Positions 30,093 to 41,100 of a stretch of 64,000 bases of DNA are shown in pieces. How positions within the stretch are numbered: the first letter of the stretch is position 1; each line of letters starts with the position of its first letter. The translations under genes were made by a program, and so were the position numbers. The DNA comes from Caecitellus pseudoparvulus. Its lineage: Eukaryota; Bigyra: Bicosoecida. The DNA is taken from the NCBI GenBank assembly GCA_965644315.1, contig CBFFRQ010000044.1, forward strand, positions 333,817-397,816, written 5' to 3'. Under the pieces are notes generated by a model. It was given only the letters and a program-made list of their open reading frames with translations, was not told the origin of the DNA and did not search any database.

Positions 30093-32408
30093 CTACAAGT
30101 GTGCGATGACGGCTGCTGCAGAGGGGGCCTTGGCGGGGCTCAGCTCCTCTGCGTCTGCCCCAGCACGCAGCAGGGCCATGACACCGCCCAGTGCAGCCGA
30201 GTCAAGCGGGTCAGCCCGTGCTGCCGACAGGGCCAGCTGCAACGCCACACACTGCAGGGGCGTCCACCCGAAGTGCGCAGGCACAGTGACATCCAGTTCC
30301 AACGCATCAGCGAGCTGCACCACCTGCACGCCGTCCAGTCCGTGCAACGCAGCAAACGTCAGCAGGGTGTGCCCCGCCAGCTCAGCGATGGGCGACTTGA
30401 GGTCGTGCGTTGCCAGCACAGAGCGCAGCAATGCCACGTCCCCGCCTTGCAGCAGCATGGCCACAGCGACGGCCTCCGGTGACCCAGTGACTCGCATGGG
30501 CGCCTGCAGAGTCAACCCGGCGGCGGCGGCGGTGGGGTGGCCCCGAGCGGCGGCAGCCCACAGGCGCAAATGCCGGGCAATTGCCAGCACCGTGTCCGCC
30601 GCCACGCCCCTCCCCTCCTTGCTCGGCGGCTGCGGCGCACCCGGCTGGGGCGAGCTGAAGTCTAGTGTTCGGGGCGCGGCAGTGGGGGATAGGTGGCCTT
30701 GGGACCTGGGCAGTGTGGCGGGGGCGGCCACATCTGCGGCGGGGGCCGTCAAACCAGAGGGTGGGGGGGAGGCGGGCTGCTGCGTTTCGTCATGCGCCAT
30801 GCCTGGCGGCAGCGGCTGAGCAGGGGGGGGCTGGCCGCTGCCTGGTCGGGGGGGGGACGCCAACACAGACTGCAGACTGTGCAGCAGCGTAGGGGGGGGC
30901 GCGTCCTCGCCAAGGGCCCCTGCACCCCCCAGAGCACCCCCCCCCGCGGCGCTGCCCAGACTACCTCCTGCCAACCCCCCCGCCCACACACTGTGCCCCC
31001 CCGGCAACCCAGTGGCCATGCCCAGCCCGAACAGTCCCGAAGAAACGCCCAAGTCATCCAGGCCCAGCCCACGCAGTGCAATTGGCGCCGGGGAGGGGGA
31101 TGAGTCACTTGCCGCGGCGGGCAGGGACTCATCGGGGATGGTCGGCGGGGCAGACGGGGAGGTGGGCGGAGAGTCACTGGTGGGTGCCAGGGGAGTCACT
31201 AGACCCCCCAGATCTGTCGGGGAGGCGGCAGGTTCCTTGGCGGACCCTGCTGCGCTGTGTTTCAACCGCAGTGGCCGGGGCGGTGATGCGCTGCCGCCGG
31301 AGGGGGGTGCCCGTGAGTCACTTCGCTTGCCCTTCGCCAGTGACCCACGCACAGCACCGAGAAAGGAGATGGGGGAGGAGGAGGAGCCTCGCTCAGCGGA
31401 AAATGCAGGCGGGTTGGGGGTCACTCCCGCTGAGTCACCTGGCACTGTGGGCCCATCGGTGGACCCAGGGCTCACCCCCTCCGCCTGCAGACTTCCCCCT
31501 TTCCCAGCGCTGCCCAGGGCCATTCGCTGCCCAGCCGATGGGTGTGGCAGGCGAGGGGAGCTGCCTGGTTCGCCCATGTTGCTGCTGCGGTATTTGGCCA
31601 GGCGCTCCACCTCCTTGCGCAGGTACGAGTTTACCTCCCGGATGGGTTCCTGAAACGTGCTGGAGTTGCGCTCTGTGCACGGCAGGGGCAATGCGGCAGT
31701 TGTGTGTGGGTGGCTCGCGTGTCTGCCCAGCAGGGGCGCCGCTGCCCTCTCACCCTGCAGCAGCCACAACAGGCCCAACACCTGGTGGGGAGTGCACCGT
31801 CGCTCCAGCACTGCAATGACGTCCGGGCGCAGCTTCATGGCGCGTTCAAGGCGCCTGGCCTCGGCTTCGGGGGCGGGGGGGTCTCTGCACCACCATTCGG
31901 GCTGCACAAGGGAGGGGGGAGGCGGTGCCTGCGCCGTGCCAGGGCTGCCGTCACACCATCAGCGGGGCAGGCGCACTGCAAGGCTGGTTGCGGCAGCTGT
32001 GGGGCACACACCTCCTCGGTCATGCGGCGGAAGATGAGACGGGAAATGTAGCTGCTGCAGTTCTTCACTGGGTTTCCCTGGCAAGCGGAGGGGGGGGCAA
32101 GGGCGGGTGTCTTGCTGTGGGCGTCGGGTTCAAACGCCATGTTCCGCAGGTTGCACGGCAGCGGCAACAGCGGCGCCGACAGCCAACGCAGAGTCAAGAG
32201 CACTCACCCTGCGCATGCGGTTTACCAATACCTCCAGCATTTGATACTGCAGCGTGGGTGGGCAGATGCCTAGGAGGAAGGAGGCGTCCTTGTCCAGCGG
32301 CACCTGACTGCGCATGCGGCGAAGCTCCGCCTTGCCGGGCTGGGGGCCGCGCAGAGACTCCAAAATGGCATCACTGTTGACAGTCTTGAGTGTGACTGGA
32401 CTGGCCAT
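30093..32408 (-). CDS. Ankyrin-like C-terminus protein with short N-terminal helical module
   Basis: Four exons (32208-32408, 32012-32077, 31754-31901, 30093-31672) join in phase to 664 residues. The first 175 residues are ordered: a segment PPTLQYQMLEVLVNRMRR, then (after splicing) NPVKNCSSYISRLIFRRMTEE, then helices VIAVLERRCTPHQVLGLLWLLQ and a coiled-coil-like VNSYLRKEVERLAKY. The V+N.S.YIS.LI phrase resembles a short motif I associate with many protist RNA-associated proteins; this is recollection, not proof. About 250 low-complexity Pro/Ser/Gly residues follow. The C-terminus has two or three ankyrin-like repeats (GHTLLTFAALHGLDGV, FGWTPLQCVALQLAL, LLRAGADAEE). Specific function unknown. 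Confidence 0.6.
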
Positions 32409-32680
32409 GGTTTCGTGTCTTTCTTCGAGCCTGGTGCGTCCTCGGCGTCAGGCAGGCGGCAGAAACCTTTCGTTCACACCACGCCGGTTGCGGGGCGGCA
32501 AGTGGACAAGCAGGGCCCAAGCAGCAATCAGCTGCGTGACTCGCTGCCGATAAGGGAGGGGGGTGCAGCTCATGTGGCCAGGGGGGCAGACTGTGTTGAT
32601 TGCTGAATTTTGGCACACGGATGCCCCGGGGTGTTTGGTGGCCACTTCGGGCTCTGGCCTCAGCAACACATGCCGCTGGG

Positions 32681-35600
32681 CTACTCATCCCCCTCAAGCC
32701 AGCCAGCCAGCACCTCTTGCACATCATCCTTCGTCAGAGGCGCAGCGGTGACCAGAAGTGGAGCAGAGCGCCATTCGCGCTCTGTGCCTGCCTTGAGTGG
32801 CTCTGGCACTCGGGGGCGTTTCGACGCTGGCCCATCCCCTTGCAGCAACGCTGCTACGTGCTGCATCAGCTCAGGTGTGCCACTGTCCCACACACGGGAG
32901 GGGTGTGGGAACCCCCCCCATCCGCGCATGTACCGATTCCACTTGCCCAGTCGACTGGTTGGTCGCCACAGACGGCGCAGGTACGGGTCTGTGAAAAGAG
33001 CTCCATGCACAACTGATGTGGCAGCCGGTGAACCTGCAAGCTTAAAACTCCCGACCGACACGCCTGGGACCGCCGGTGGCTCCTCTATGGCACTACTTGC
33101 ATCATATTCGCCGCCCTGCAGTTGCCCATCCTGGGCTTCTGCCGCCTCACCAGCAGCTGCAAGCGACCCCGGTGCATCGTGCAATCCCTGAAGCAAAGAC
33201 GCTCGCCGGTGGGCCTCTCTTGCTACCTGCCCCTGCACACTCAAGCCCACAGCTGCCTCAAGGGCGTGTGTGTACACAATGGGGAGGCGCTTGCCGGCAC
33301 CAGTCAAAGTCCACGGAGGGGTGCGCGCTGCCAAGTCGGAACCGCTCCCCTCCGCCCAAAGTGCGAACCGACTTGGGGCGTCGGTGGCCTGCACCACCCA
33401 TGCAAATGCTTGAGATGGTGGTGATCCAGGCACCAAACAGGTACAGAACAGGGCTAGTGTGTCGGCTTGTCGCACGATGCGGTCTGGCGTGAGTTGTGCC
33501 GCCAGGTCAGCGCCCAGCTCAACGCGAGCTCGAGCAACTAGTGCTGCCAACGTTAGCGGCACGGTGGCGGCACAGCGCACCCATGCCGCCGCAGTTGGAT
33601 TCATGGGAGCAGCCGCGCCGGCCACCGCATACTTTTGCACGTCTTGTGTTCTTGGGACAGCAGCCCGGGTGTCGCTTTGTGAAGTGGCGACGAGCGACTC
33701 GCTGGCCAGACCAGCAGTTGTAACGCTCAATGAGGCGCCCGCCATACCCCACTGAAGTCGTGCCAGGCCAAGGGATGGGCGCACGACATCTGTTTGAGAC
33801 CCACTCAGCAGTTGGCCCACGTCTCCTGCGCGAACAGTACCGCGCGCGCCATGCAATGCTGCTCCGCCGACAAAGCGAGCGAGCGTGCTGCGAGAAGCCA
33901 GCACTGACCAAGCCCAGCCCTGCGATGGGTGGCTGTCCATCACGGCCCGCATGTTAAGGGCCACGCATGGCCCATCACTGCTGGGCTGCCCCACAATGCG
34001 CAGCGGAGGGGGGGTGGCATGACTTGGGGGAGCAGCCTCCTCACCACTGCTGGACGTATCCGAGAAGTACTCCTCCAGCATCCCACTTCCTGGCGCCCCC
34101 GGCACGACGAGCCTGGCCAATTCCCCAGCCACACGCAGCAAGCCGCTCTCTGGTTCCTCCGAGACTTCTGGCACAGCGTCTGCACCTAGCAAGGAGCGCA
34201 AAGTGTCGCTCAGGCCCGGGACACTGACTCCAGCAAGAGTCAGCAAGGCAGGCGCAACAGCACGCGCACTCTCACACCAGGCTCGCAAGATAGCTGCAGT
34301 GACTTGCACTTGTACAGCTGGCGACAAGCCCACGCGGCAGGCTGCAGCCACAGAGTGCCAGTCGACACTGCCGATCACCGCATCGATGTGATGTTGCATC
34401 CACGCTGCGTCCGCGCCAGCTACCTCCTTTTCGCGGCTTTCGACAATATCGCACAGCTCCTCCAATGCCTGCACTTGCGTTGCAGTGGCATGGTGTGCGG
34501 CGCTCACCACGGCATCCACCCTGCGCTGCAAGCGCTCGGGCAGGCTGCACTCCTTCTGCCACGCAGCCGAGATGCTGGGGGGCATGCCGTCGGTGCACGC
34601 GACCTGCTGCAGGAGCGGACCTGGCTCCCGCATGCCTCGTGTCGCTGGTAGGGAGCTCGCAGTGCTGTGTGCATCAGGCCACAGCGCATCAGGGCCGCCA
34701 GAGGCCGCCTCATCCTCCTCCACTGCCCCCGTCATCGCCACCTCACCCCCGCCGGAACCCAGCCCAGCGTCAGACTCCTTGTCGTAGCTTGACGCCCCTC
34801 CCAGTGCAGACGATGCCTCGGCCAATCCTGCGCTTCTGTTCCCTGCGCTCCTCGCATCTGGCGCTGGGGATCTGTCCATAGCAGCAATAGCAGCATCAAA
34901 CGCGTCGTTGGGCTGGCAGGCTCCGGGCGTCGTGGGTTCTTCAACAAAAGACAACGTGGAGGTGTTCAAATCGCACGACATGGCAGCATTTGCCACCCGT
35001 GATACAGCTGCGGCTGTCTGCAGCGGGTCGTCTGCCACCGGGGCTGCGACTAGCACCGAGTCCGCGCACCGGACTGCTGCCAAGCCGTCTGCAGATGAGT
35101 GGCGGACCACATTGCCTGCCTGCTGCACTGCGCAACGCAGGGCAGCTAGTGCCTGGAACGCTGGACGGAGAGCTCGCCGGACCGTGCGGGGAAGAGCAGA
35201 TGCAGCTGCGCTATTATGGGGTGAGGAGTGCAGCCTGTGACAGATGGGGGCTGACAGCTTTGACGCCCTTGCCAGCCAGCCGTTGCTTGCCGATGCCTGC
35301 ACTGGGGGCGGTGCTGGTGGCTGGAGGCGGGGGCCACCTTTGGGGCGTGTGGACATTGGCAGGCACACTGCTGCGCGAGCAGCCCACTCAAAGGCAGCAG
35401 CCACGGCGCATGTGGCTTGCGCTGGAGCATGGCTCAGAACATCGTGCAAGGCAGACCGCAGCGGAGCCGGCAGTACGTCCCAGGGCATCGCTGTCGATGA
35501 GGCACTACCTTGATGCAAGCGATTCGCTTCTTTGGCTGCTAAGACAGCCAAAGCGGTCGCGGCAGATGTGAAGACGGGGCTTTGCGAGGACAAGCCAGGC

Positions 35601-37897
35601 CACGCACCTGACCCAGCAAGTGCCAACAGGTACGGGGCACACGGGTCCTCAGCAGCTTGCCGCTTGCCTGCCGAGTCACTGACCCACTCTGCTAGACATG
35701 ACAGCCCTGCACTGTTGCCCAGGCGCGTGAACCTGCGGTGGTCGGAGGCTGCGACCACCTCGCGCTGCCACGTCGCCACTTGAGAGAGTACAGTGCCGGT
35801 AGAAGCACCGCCCCCACCCACTTGCACGTGCACATCTACGATATCAGAGGTTGGTGCTGAAAGCTTGCTGCTGCGTCGTTTACGCGGGGAGCAAGCCGCG
35901 ATGACTGACGCAAAGCGCCTCACGCTGCGCTCCCACAGAGAAGTGTCGTTCAGCACGCCGAACGCCTGGCGAAGCACTGCGCCACAGTCGTCGCCCCCCC
36001 CACGCGCCACACGACGGAAATGCGCAGCGTGCTGCAACAGAGAGGCTGAGGTGACTGGTGGTGTGTGCGTGACGCTCCGGTGAGGCCTGCTCAAGTCGAC
36101 GCCCTCGGAGCTCTCGGGGGAGGAGTGGGCTTGGGCTCCTCCCTCGTGAATGAGCTGGGGCTGCAGGGAGGTGGATGCTGTCAGGCGCAGCACCGTGCCC
36201 TGCCGTGTGACAGCTACAATGCTCACACTTGCCTGTCCACCCACATCGCTGTCCAGGCTGTCGGCCTGCCACGCACGAAGAGGGTTGAACTGTGCGGTGC
36301 AGGCCTCCCTGGGGGGCAAGGCTTGCAGTCGCGCAATGTAATCATCGATGTATACCTTGCAAGTGCCTCCTGCCTGCGTCCCAATGCGAGATGGGCCAGA
36401 AGCCTGCAGGCGCAGCTGGGGCGGTGTGCTGCGGCCGGCAAGCATGCCGCTGCTCATGGCTTCCAGTCGGGTCCCAGGCCCGCTGGTACCGGTGTTGTAG
36501 GTGTGCAGGAGGGCAAAGACATCCGTGTCACTGTGTCCTGCGGCAGTTCCTGGCGTTGATGGGGGGGCTGGCAACGGAGCCCTGGGCTCCGGAGGTGGCA
36601 CGTGCACCGCAGGCACGGCCCAGGCCTCTCCAGATTGAAAGCTGACGTTGAGCTGGTCAGCGCTGCCTTGGGAAAGAGCAGACTCCTCACGTGGGTCTTC
36701 AGGCTGCTGACTTGTCGTTATGCTGAGAAATGTGATGGTGGCGCCATGGTGCACAAGGAACACCCCGCCAACCAGCCACCGCCCGGGTGAGTCAAACGTT
36801 GGCTCGGCCAAGCAAACAGCGCTTGGCAGCTGAACTGCCTCTGCCAGTACGCCACAGCCATCGGTGTGCACAGCGCTGTTGGGGGCGTCTGCGTGCTGGG
36901 CGGGCAGATCCAGGGCGGCGAGGCAGACAGCGAGGGGTGGCCCGCTTTCTCTGGCATGCAGCTGCAGCAAAGTGACCGTACCTGCTGCCACAGCCACGAG
37001 GCATGGCTGGGCACAGCCTACAACCACAGCCTTCGCAACGCACTGTAGGGCATCTTGCCCAAGTGGTGCTAGTGGGTTGGGGGATTGCAGTGCGCGATTG
37101 GGGGCTTGACTTTGCGCGTGTGGAAGCTGCCAAACCCAGACAGGCTGCAGACCTGCCCTGGCCCAGAACACTCCTTTGCGCCCCCACCAGAGTCCAGGAA
37201 AGCCGGGACAGGGGTGGGTAGGAGGTATGTCACAGCAGAGGCCCTCTGCCGAGAATGAGAGGCTGCGCTGCATGAGCGGCAGCAGTGGGTGGGAAACGAC
37301 ATCCTGGTCGTCAGGGTTGGGGGGTTCGCTCGGCCAAACAGTCGTGGCTAGACTGGCCCAGGAACCACCAGCACAGGTGAGACAACAAGCTGAAGCCCTG
37401 CCTCGCACCCAGAGTTGGTCGTTGGTCTCCCATGCACACTCTGTAAAGTCACCACGTTCTGAGTGCTCCAGGGAGATGCATGGTGTAGGGTGTCCAGTGA
37501 GGGTGTAGATTCTCACCTGGCTGCTGGTGAACACTGCCACAGTGCCAGCGCCCGGCGCACTTGAGAGGTGCTGAATGTGCTCGCTTTCCTCTTGTGTAAC
37601 AACAGCGCGCATCCCTGATTGGGCGAGGACAGCCACGGCCCAAGTTGTGGGTGTGGCCTGCACAGCGACCCAGCTGGGTTCCGAACTCGCACCCTGCACA
37701 CCAGGCGAAGAAAACTGCGAGGCAGCGGGGGATGCTGTCACAGGAAGAGAAGATTTGAGGTGTTTCTTGACTTCTCCTAACTCGTGAGCAGTGATCCAAG
37801 GGAGCGGGGAGGGCACTCCTGCGCGGCGTGCGGATGCGAAACTCTGAAACGCTGCCACAAGGGCAGACCCAGCTCTCAGCCGTCTCACCTTGGCCAT
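32681..37897 (-). CDS. Large orphan protein, 1738 residues
   Basis: A single open frame of 1738 codons from ATG 37897. I do not recognise the family. The first roughly 700 residues show repeated short beta-like phrases (for example VAVFTSSQVRIYTL and VAAGTVTLLQLHA), compatible with a beta-propeller. The middle and C-terminal parts are Ala/Leu-rich and helical, with acidic and Ser-rich linkers. A basic KRPR patch near the C-terminus hints at the nucleus. Propeller-plus-solenoid scaffolds occur in nucleoporins and APC1-type complexes, but no diagnostic motif is seen, so this is a guess only. Alternatively the gene starts at an upstream ATG (37936) with a 37-nt intron (37855-37891); both models enter the same frame. 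Confidence 0.55.
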   Translation of the reverse strand: MAKVRRLRAGSALVAAFQSFASARRAGVPSPLPWITAHELGEVKKHLKSSLPVTASPAASQFSSPGVQGASSEPSWVAVQATPTTWAVAVLAQSGMRAVVTQEESEHIQHLSSAPGAGTVAVFTSSQVRIYTLTGHPTPCISLEHSERGDFTECAWETNDQLWVRGRASACCLTCAGGSWASLATTVWPSEPPNPDDQDVVSHPLLPLMQRSLSFSAEGLCCDIPPTHPCPGFPGLWWGRKGVFWARAGLQPVWVWQLPHAQSQAPNRALQSPNPLAPLGQDALQCVAKAVVVGCAQPCLVAVAAGTVTLLQLHARESGPPLAVCLAALDLPAQHADAPNSAVHTDGCGVLAEAVQLPSAVCLAEPTFDSPGRWLVGGVFLVHHGATITFLSITTSQQPEDPREESALSQGSADQLNVSFQSGEAWAVPAVHVPPPEPRAPLPAPPSTPGTAAGHSDTDVFALLHTYNTGTSGPGTRLEAMSSGMLAGRSTPPQLRLQASGPSRIGTQAGGTCKVYIDDYIARLQALPPREACTAQFNPLRAWQADSLDSDVGGQASVSIVAVTRQGTVLRLTASTSLQPQLIHEGGAQAHSSPESSEGVDLSRPHRSVTHTPPVTSASLLQHAAHFRRVARGGGDDCGAVLRQAFGVLNDTSLWERSVRRFASVIAACSPRKRRSSKLSAPTSDIVDVHVQVGGGGASTGTVLSQVATWQREVVAASDHRRFTRLGNSAGLSCLAEWVSDSAGKRQAAEDPCAPYLLALAGSGAWPGLSSQSPVFTSAATALAVLAAKEANRLHQGSASSTAMPWDVLPAPLRSALHDVLSHAPAQATCAVAAAFEWAARAAVCLPMSTRPKGGPRLQPPAPPPVQASASNGWLARASKLSAPICHRLHSSPHNSAAASALPRTVRRALRPAFQALAALRCAVQQAGNVVRHSSADGLAAVRCADSVLVAAPVADDPLQTAAAVSRVANAAMSCDLNTSTLSFVEEPTTPGACQPNDAFDAAIAAMDRSPAPDARSAGNRSAGLAEASSALGGASSYDKESDAGLGSGGGEVAMTGAVEEDEAASGGPDALWPDAHSTASSLPATRGMREPGPLLQQVACTDGMPPSISAAWQKECSLPERLQRRVDAVVSAAHHATATQVQALEELCDIVESREKEVAGADAAWMQHHIDAVIGSVDWHSVAAACRVGLSPAVQVQVTAAILRAWCESARAVAPALLTLAGVSVPGLSDTLRSLLGADAVPEVSEEPESGLLRVAGELARLVVPGAPGSGMLEEYFSDTSSSGEEAAPPSHATPPPLRIVGQPSSDGPCVALNMRAVMDSHPSQGWAWSVLASRSTLARFVGGAALHGARGTVRAGDVGQLLSGSQTDVVRPSLGLARLQWGMAGASLSVTTAGLASESLVATSQSDTRAAVPRTQDVQKYAVAGAAAPMNPTAAAWVRCAATVPLTLAALVARARVELGADLAAQLTPDRIVRQADTLALFCTCLVPGSPPSQAFAWVVQATDAPSRFALWAEGSGSDLAARTPPWTLTGAGKRLPIVYTHALEAAVGLSVQGQVAREAHRRASLLQGLHDAPGSLAAAGEAAEAQDGQLQGGEYDASSAIEEPPAVPGVSVGSFKLAGSPAATSVVHGALFTDPYLRRLWRPTSRLGKWNRYMRGWGGFPHPSRVWDSGTPELMQHVAALLQGDGPASKRPRVPEPLKAGTEREWRSAPLLVTAAPLTKDDVQEVLAGWLEGDE

Positions 37898-38150
37898 CGT
37901 ACACCACCAGCGGAGAGGGGAAGAAATTCATCCTTTCAACTCCTATGTGTGCCCTGCCCTTCTCGCCCGCTCGTCGTTTCTGGGCGTCTGGGAGCGCTGG
38001 GCGTGAAGCATATGAGACTGGTTCGGGCAAGCTTTGGCGTGAAGGATACGCCCAGCACACTGCCTTGCAGCAACGCTCAGCAGCGAGAACGGCACGCACG
38101 GCCCAGTCTCCTGTTGACCGTTGCATTGTGTTCCCTGTCTGAAAGCATCG

Positions 38151-38160
38151 CCCCCCCCCC
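38151..38160 (+). repeat. C homopolymer, 10 bases
   Basis: Ten consecutive C in the 302-bp spacer between the orphan gene start and the stop of the reductase-acyltransferase gene. Similar C runs (up to 14 at 5948-5961) recur in spacers and low-complexity coding parts of the window. Confidence 0.5.
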
Positions 38161-38199
38161 TGACAGCATCACGACGCAGCCCCCGAACGCGACAGCGAG

Positions 38200-41100
38200 T
38201 CACAGCCTGGCCATCATGGGCAGCTCAGCCGACACCGTGAGGGAGAAGGGGTCTGACCTCAAGGGAACAGGGGCGGCCTTGCGGAACTGGGCGATGGTGC
38301 TGGCCAGCGCGCTCAGCGCCTTGCGGGAGGCGTATCGCGGCGCCAGCGCGACGCAGGGCACACTCTTCTCCCGGAACCGCCGCTGGCCAGGGGCCACTGT
38401 GCCCTGCCCCACGCTCGCCGACACCTCGCTGGGCTTGGCTTGGGCAGTGACGAGCACACCCCAGTCCACCAGGGTGGCCATGGCGTTGTTGAGGGTTTCC
38501 AGCGCACACGCCTCATAGTAGCTGATGATGCGCTGGTGAAAGAGCGTCTCCGCAAGCCACTGTGTGCGCCCCGCCAAATCGGCACGGGGTGCGAAGCAGG
38601 TGAGGGGGATGCCGCCCACACTGCCGGCAGCGGAGGTGTCTGCCAGCCCAGCGGGCGCCATGGGCAGTGCCGCCAGCGCCAGCACGGTGACCCAGTACGA
38701 GTCCAGGAACGGCCACAGCATGGAGCATGCCAGGGAAAACGCAGGGCCTCGCGCCACACACACCTTGGCTGCAGGGTGCAGCCCCGCCGCCTCAGCACGG
38801 CCCTGCACAGCCTGGGGCAAGCTGCTCGGAACCGATGGAGCACCTGCAGCTTCAGAAGGCGCTGCACCAGGGGTGGCAGCAGCCCCTCCAGAGCCCATGA
38901 GCGCAGACCAGGCTGCAGAGACGGCGGTGGTGGAGGTTTTCGCCGTGTCCGGGGTGGGACGGGGCCCGTCACTCTCCGCACACGCGAGCTGGAATGTGCC
39001 CTGCTCCAGTGCGTCAAGCAGACCCCCCACTGCGTCACTCACTGTGCATGGTGCCGCTGTGTCTGCGACAGCTTGCACCGTGGCCTGCCGCTGTCGAAGC
39101 GGCGCCAAGCAGGAGAACGGGTGCGTGTCGGCAACTGACACCATGGACCGCTCACGCACCAGTTCCCGACGCAGGAGGGCGTCCAAAAACAACACGGAAG
39201 GCAGAACAGCCGACCAGGCAACGCAGTGCTGCCCTGCATCGGAGTCAGAGTCCAGGCCGTCTGCTGCAGCCTGCAACTGGCGGCCCTCTGCCACCGCTGT
39301 GGCTGCGAACATGGCAATGGCCCAAATGCCCTCCAGCGACCACCACTGCAGCAGCTTGTTCCGGTAATAGCCCAGGGCGATCCAGCGACCGTAGTCCTCC
39401 CGCCGCGACACGTTGGGCGCAAACACTTGCCGGCCCTCGGCATCAGTCACGAGAGGTGACAGCAGGTCCAGCGCGACCTTCGGCAGTTGGCGTCGCTGCT
39501 GTCCTTCAGTGCACGCGACTCGCCCACCCCGGGCGACCACCTGCCGACGCAGCCACTCCACCTGCTTGACAAGACTGGCCATGCCGATGCCCTGGCGGTA
39601 CTGCAGGCACAGTGTTGCGACGAGGTGTGTTGGCATGGCGGCCGTGCTGCCGTGAATGGCGCCCACCAGGCGGTTCGCGACAGCACGCATCAGCGGTGCA
39701 CGGGCAGCTGACTCGCGGTACGCCACGTTGCAGTCTGTCGGCCCTGGCGCAGGTTCTCCAACACAGGTGATGCGTGGCATGTCCAGGTCACGTGCTAGCT
39801 GGGGCAGGAGGGAGTGGGCCGAGATGGGCGCGCCGAACGTCAGCGCGATGCGGCCGAAGGACTGGGACAGCACTTGGGCAGATTTGAGCAGGTTCCCGAG
39901 GGTTTCCTTGGGCTTGCGCTGACCCAGGAGCTCAGACGAATACAGAAGCGTCTCCAGCGGGCGCTCGTAGTCAAGGGAAATGGGCACGATCCAAGCCTTG
40001 GACAGGCGGCCGTCAAGCAGCGGTTCTAGGGCCATATCCAGCATTCCATACCGCGGCAGCAGCATCTTGCCACTGCGGCTGCGGGTGCCCTCGATGAAGA
40101 ACTCCACCACTTGGTTGTGCACTAGGAGAGTCTGCATGTATGCGCGGAGGATGGCGGAGTACAGGGCGTCGTCGCGAAAGGAGCGGCGGATGAAGAACGC
40201 GCCGGAGCGCCTCAGCATTTCCGACACACTTGCCAGGCCGAGAAAATCCTCCCCTGCTGCGATAAATGGCAGGGGCAGGTTGTACGCGAAGAAGACGTAG
40301 CTGAGCAGGAGGAAGTCCATGTACGACCTGTGGGAGGGCAGGAGCAGGAGGGGCCCGCCACCTTGAGCCGACTGCACCGCCAACTTGCGCACCGCTTCGA
40401 GGCCCGCCTCATCAACTGTGATGCCCTGGTAGATCGTGCGCATGACCTTACGCAGGCCCCATCCAAGTAAACGGGGCGTGCTGGGGTCCGGTGTCGCGGC
40501 AATGTGGGCGAGGATGCGCTTCGCCTCCGCCAGCGCGTCTGATGAGAGCACAACAGACTCGGGACCACCTGCAGCCGCATTTGCTACGCCCTTGCTCAAG
40601 TCTTGCAGTGCCGCCTGCACCCGAGGAGACGCCAAGACAGCTGCCCGCAGTGCATCTGCGTCCGGCAGGAATGCTCGCGGAACATGCTTGGCTTCGTGAG
40701 CCTGCCCTTCCCGCCACCCCGTCGCGCCGAGCAGCCGCCCTAGCACACCCGAGTGCGTGTAGCCGGGGCGCCGAGACGATGTGTACGCCCACACAAGGTC
40801 CGGGATGAGGCTGGGGAAGGAGATGGCGTGGTGGTCGGGGTCCCACTGCAAGAGGCGTCCGGACGTCAACGCCAGCTCCGTGTGCGCAACTGCCTCCTGG
40901 CCCAGCTCCACCATATCCTCTCGCATCACGAACGTGCTGAGGCCATGGCCGAAGTGGGAAAAGTAACGGTTCCAGTCGATTTCAGCGGCATCAAAGGTCC
41001 ACATGCTCACTTCCTCAGGCGCAAGTGCCGCCCGCAGTTGGTGCGCAGAGGGGGACAGAAAGAAGAACTCGTGCATGGTGAAATGCTCGAACAACTGCAC

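Noticed and set aside
37449-38126. Separate minus-strand gene at the 5' end of the 1738-residue protein
   Set aside because: Only its first 15 codons could matter, as an alternative first exon joined by a 37-nt intron. The rest is a shifted reading of the same gene.
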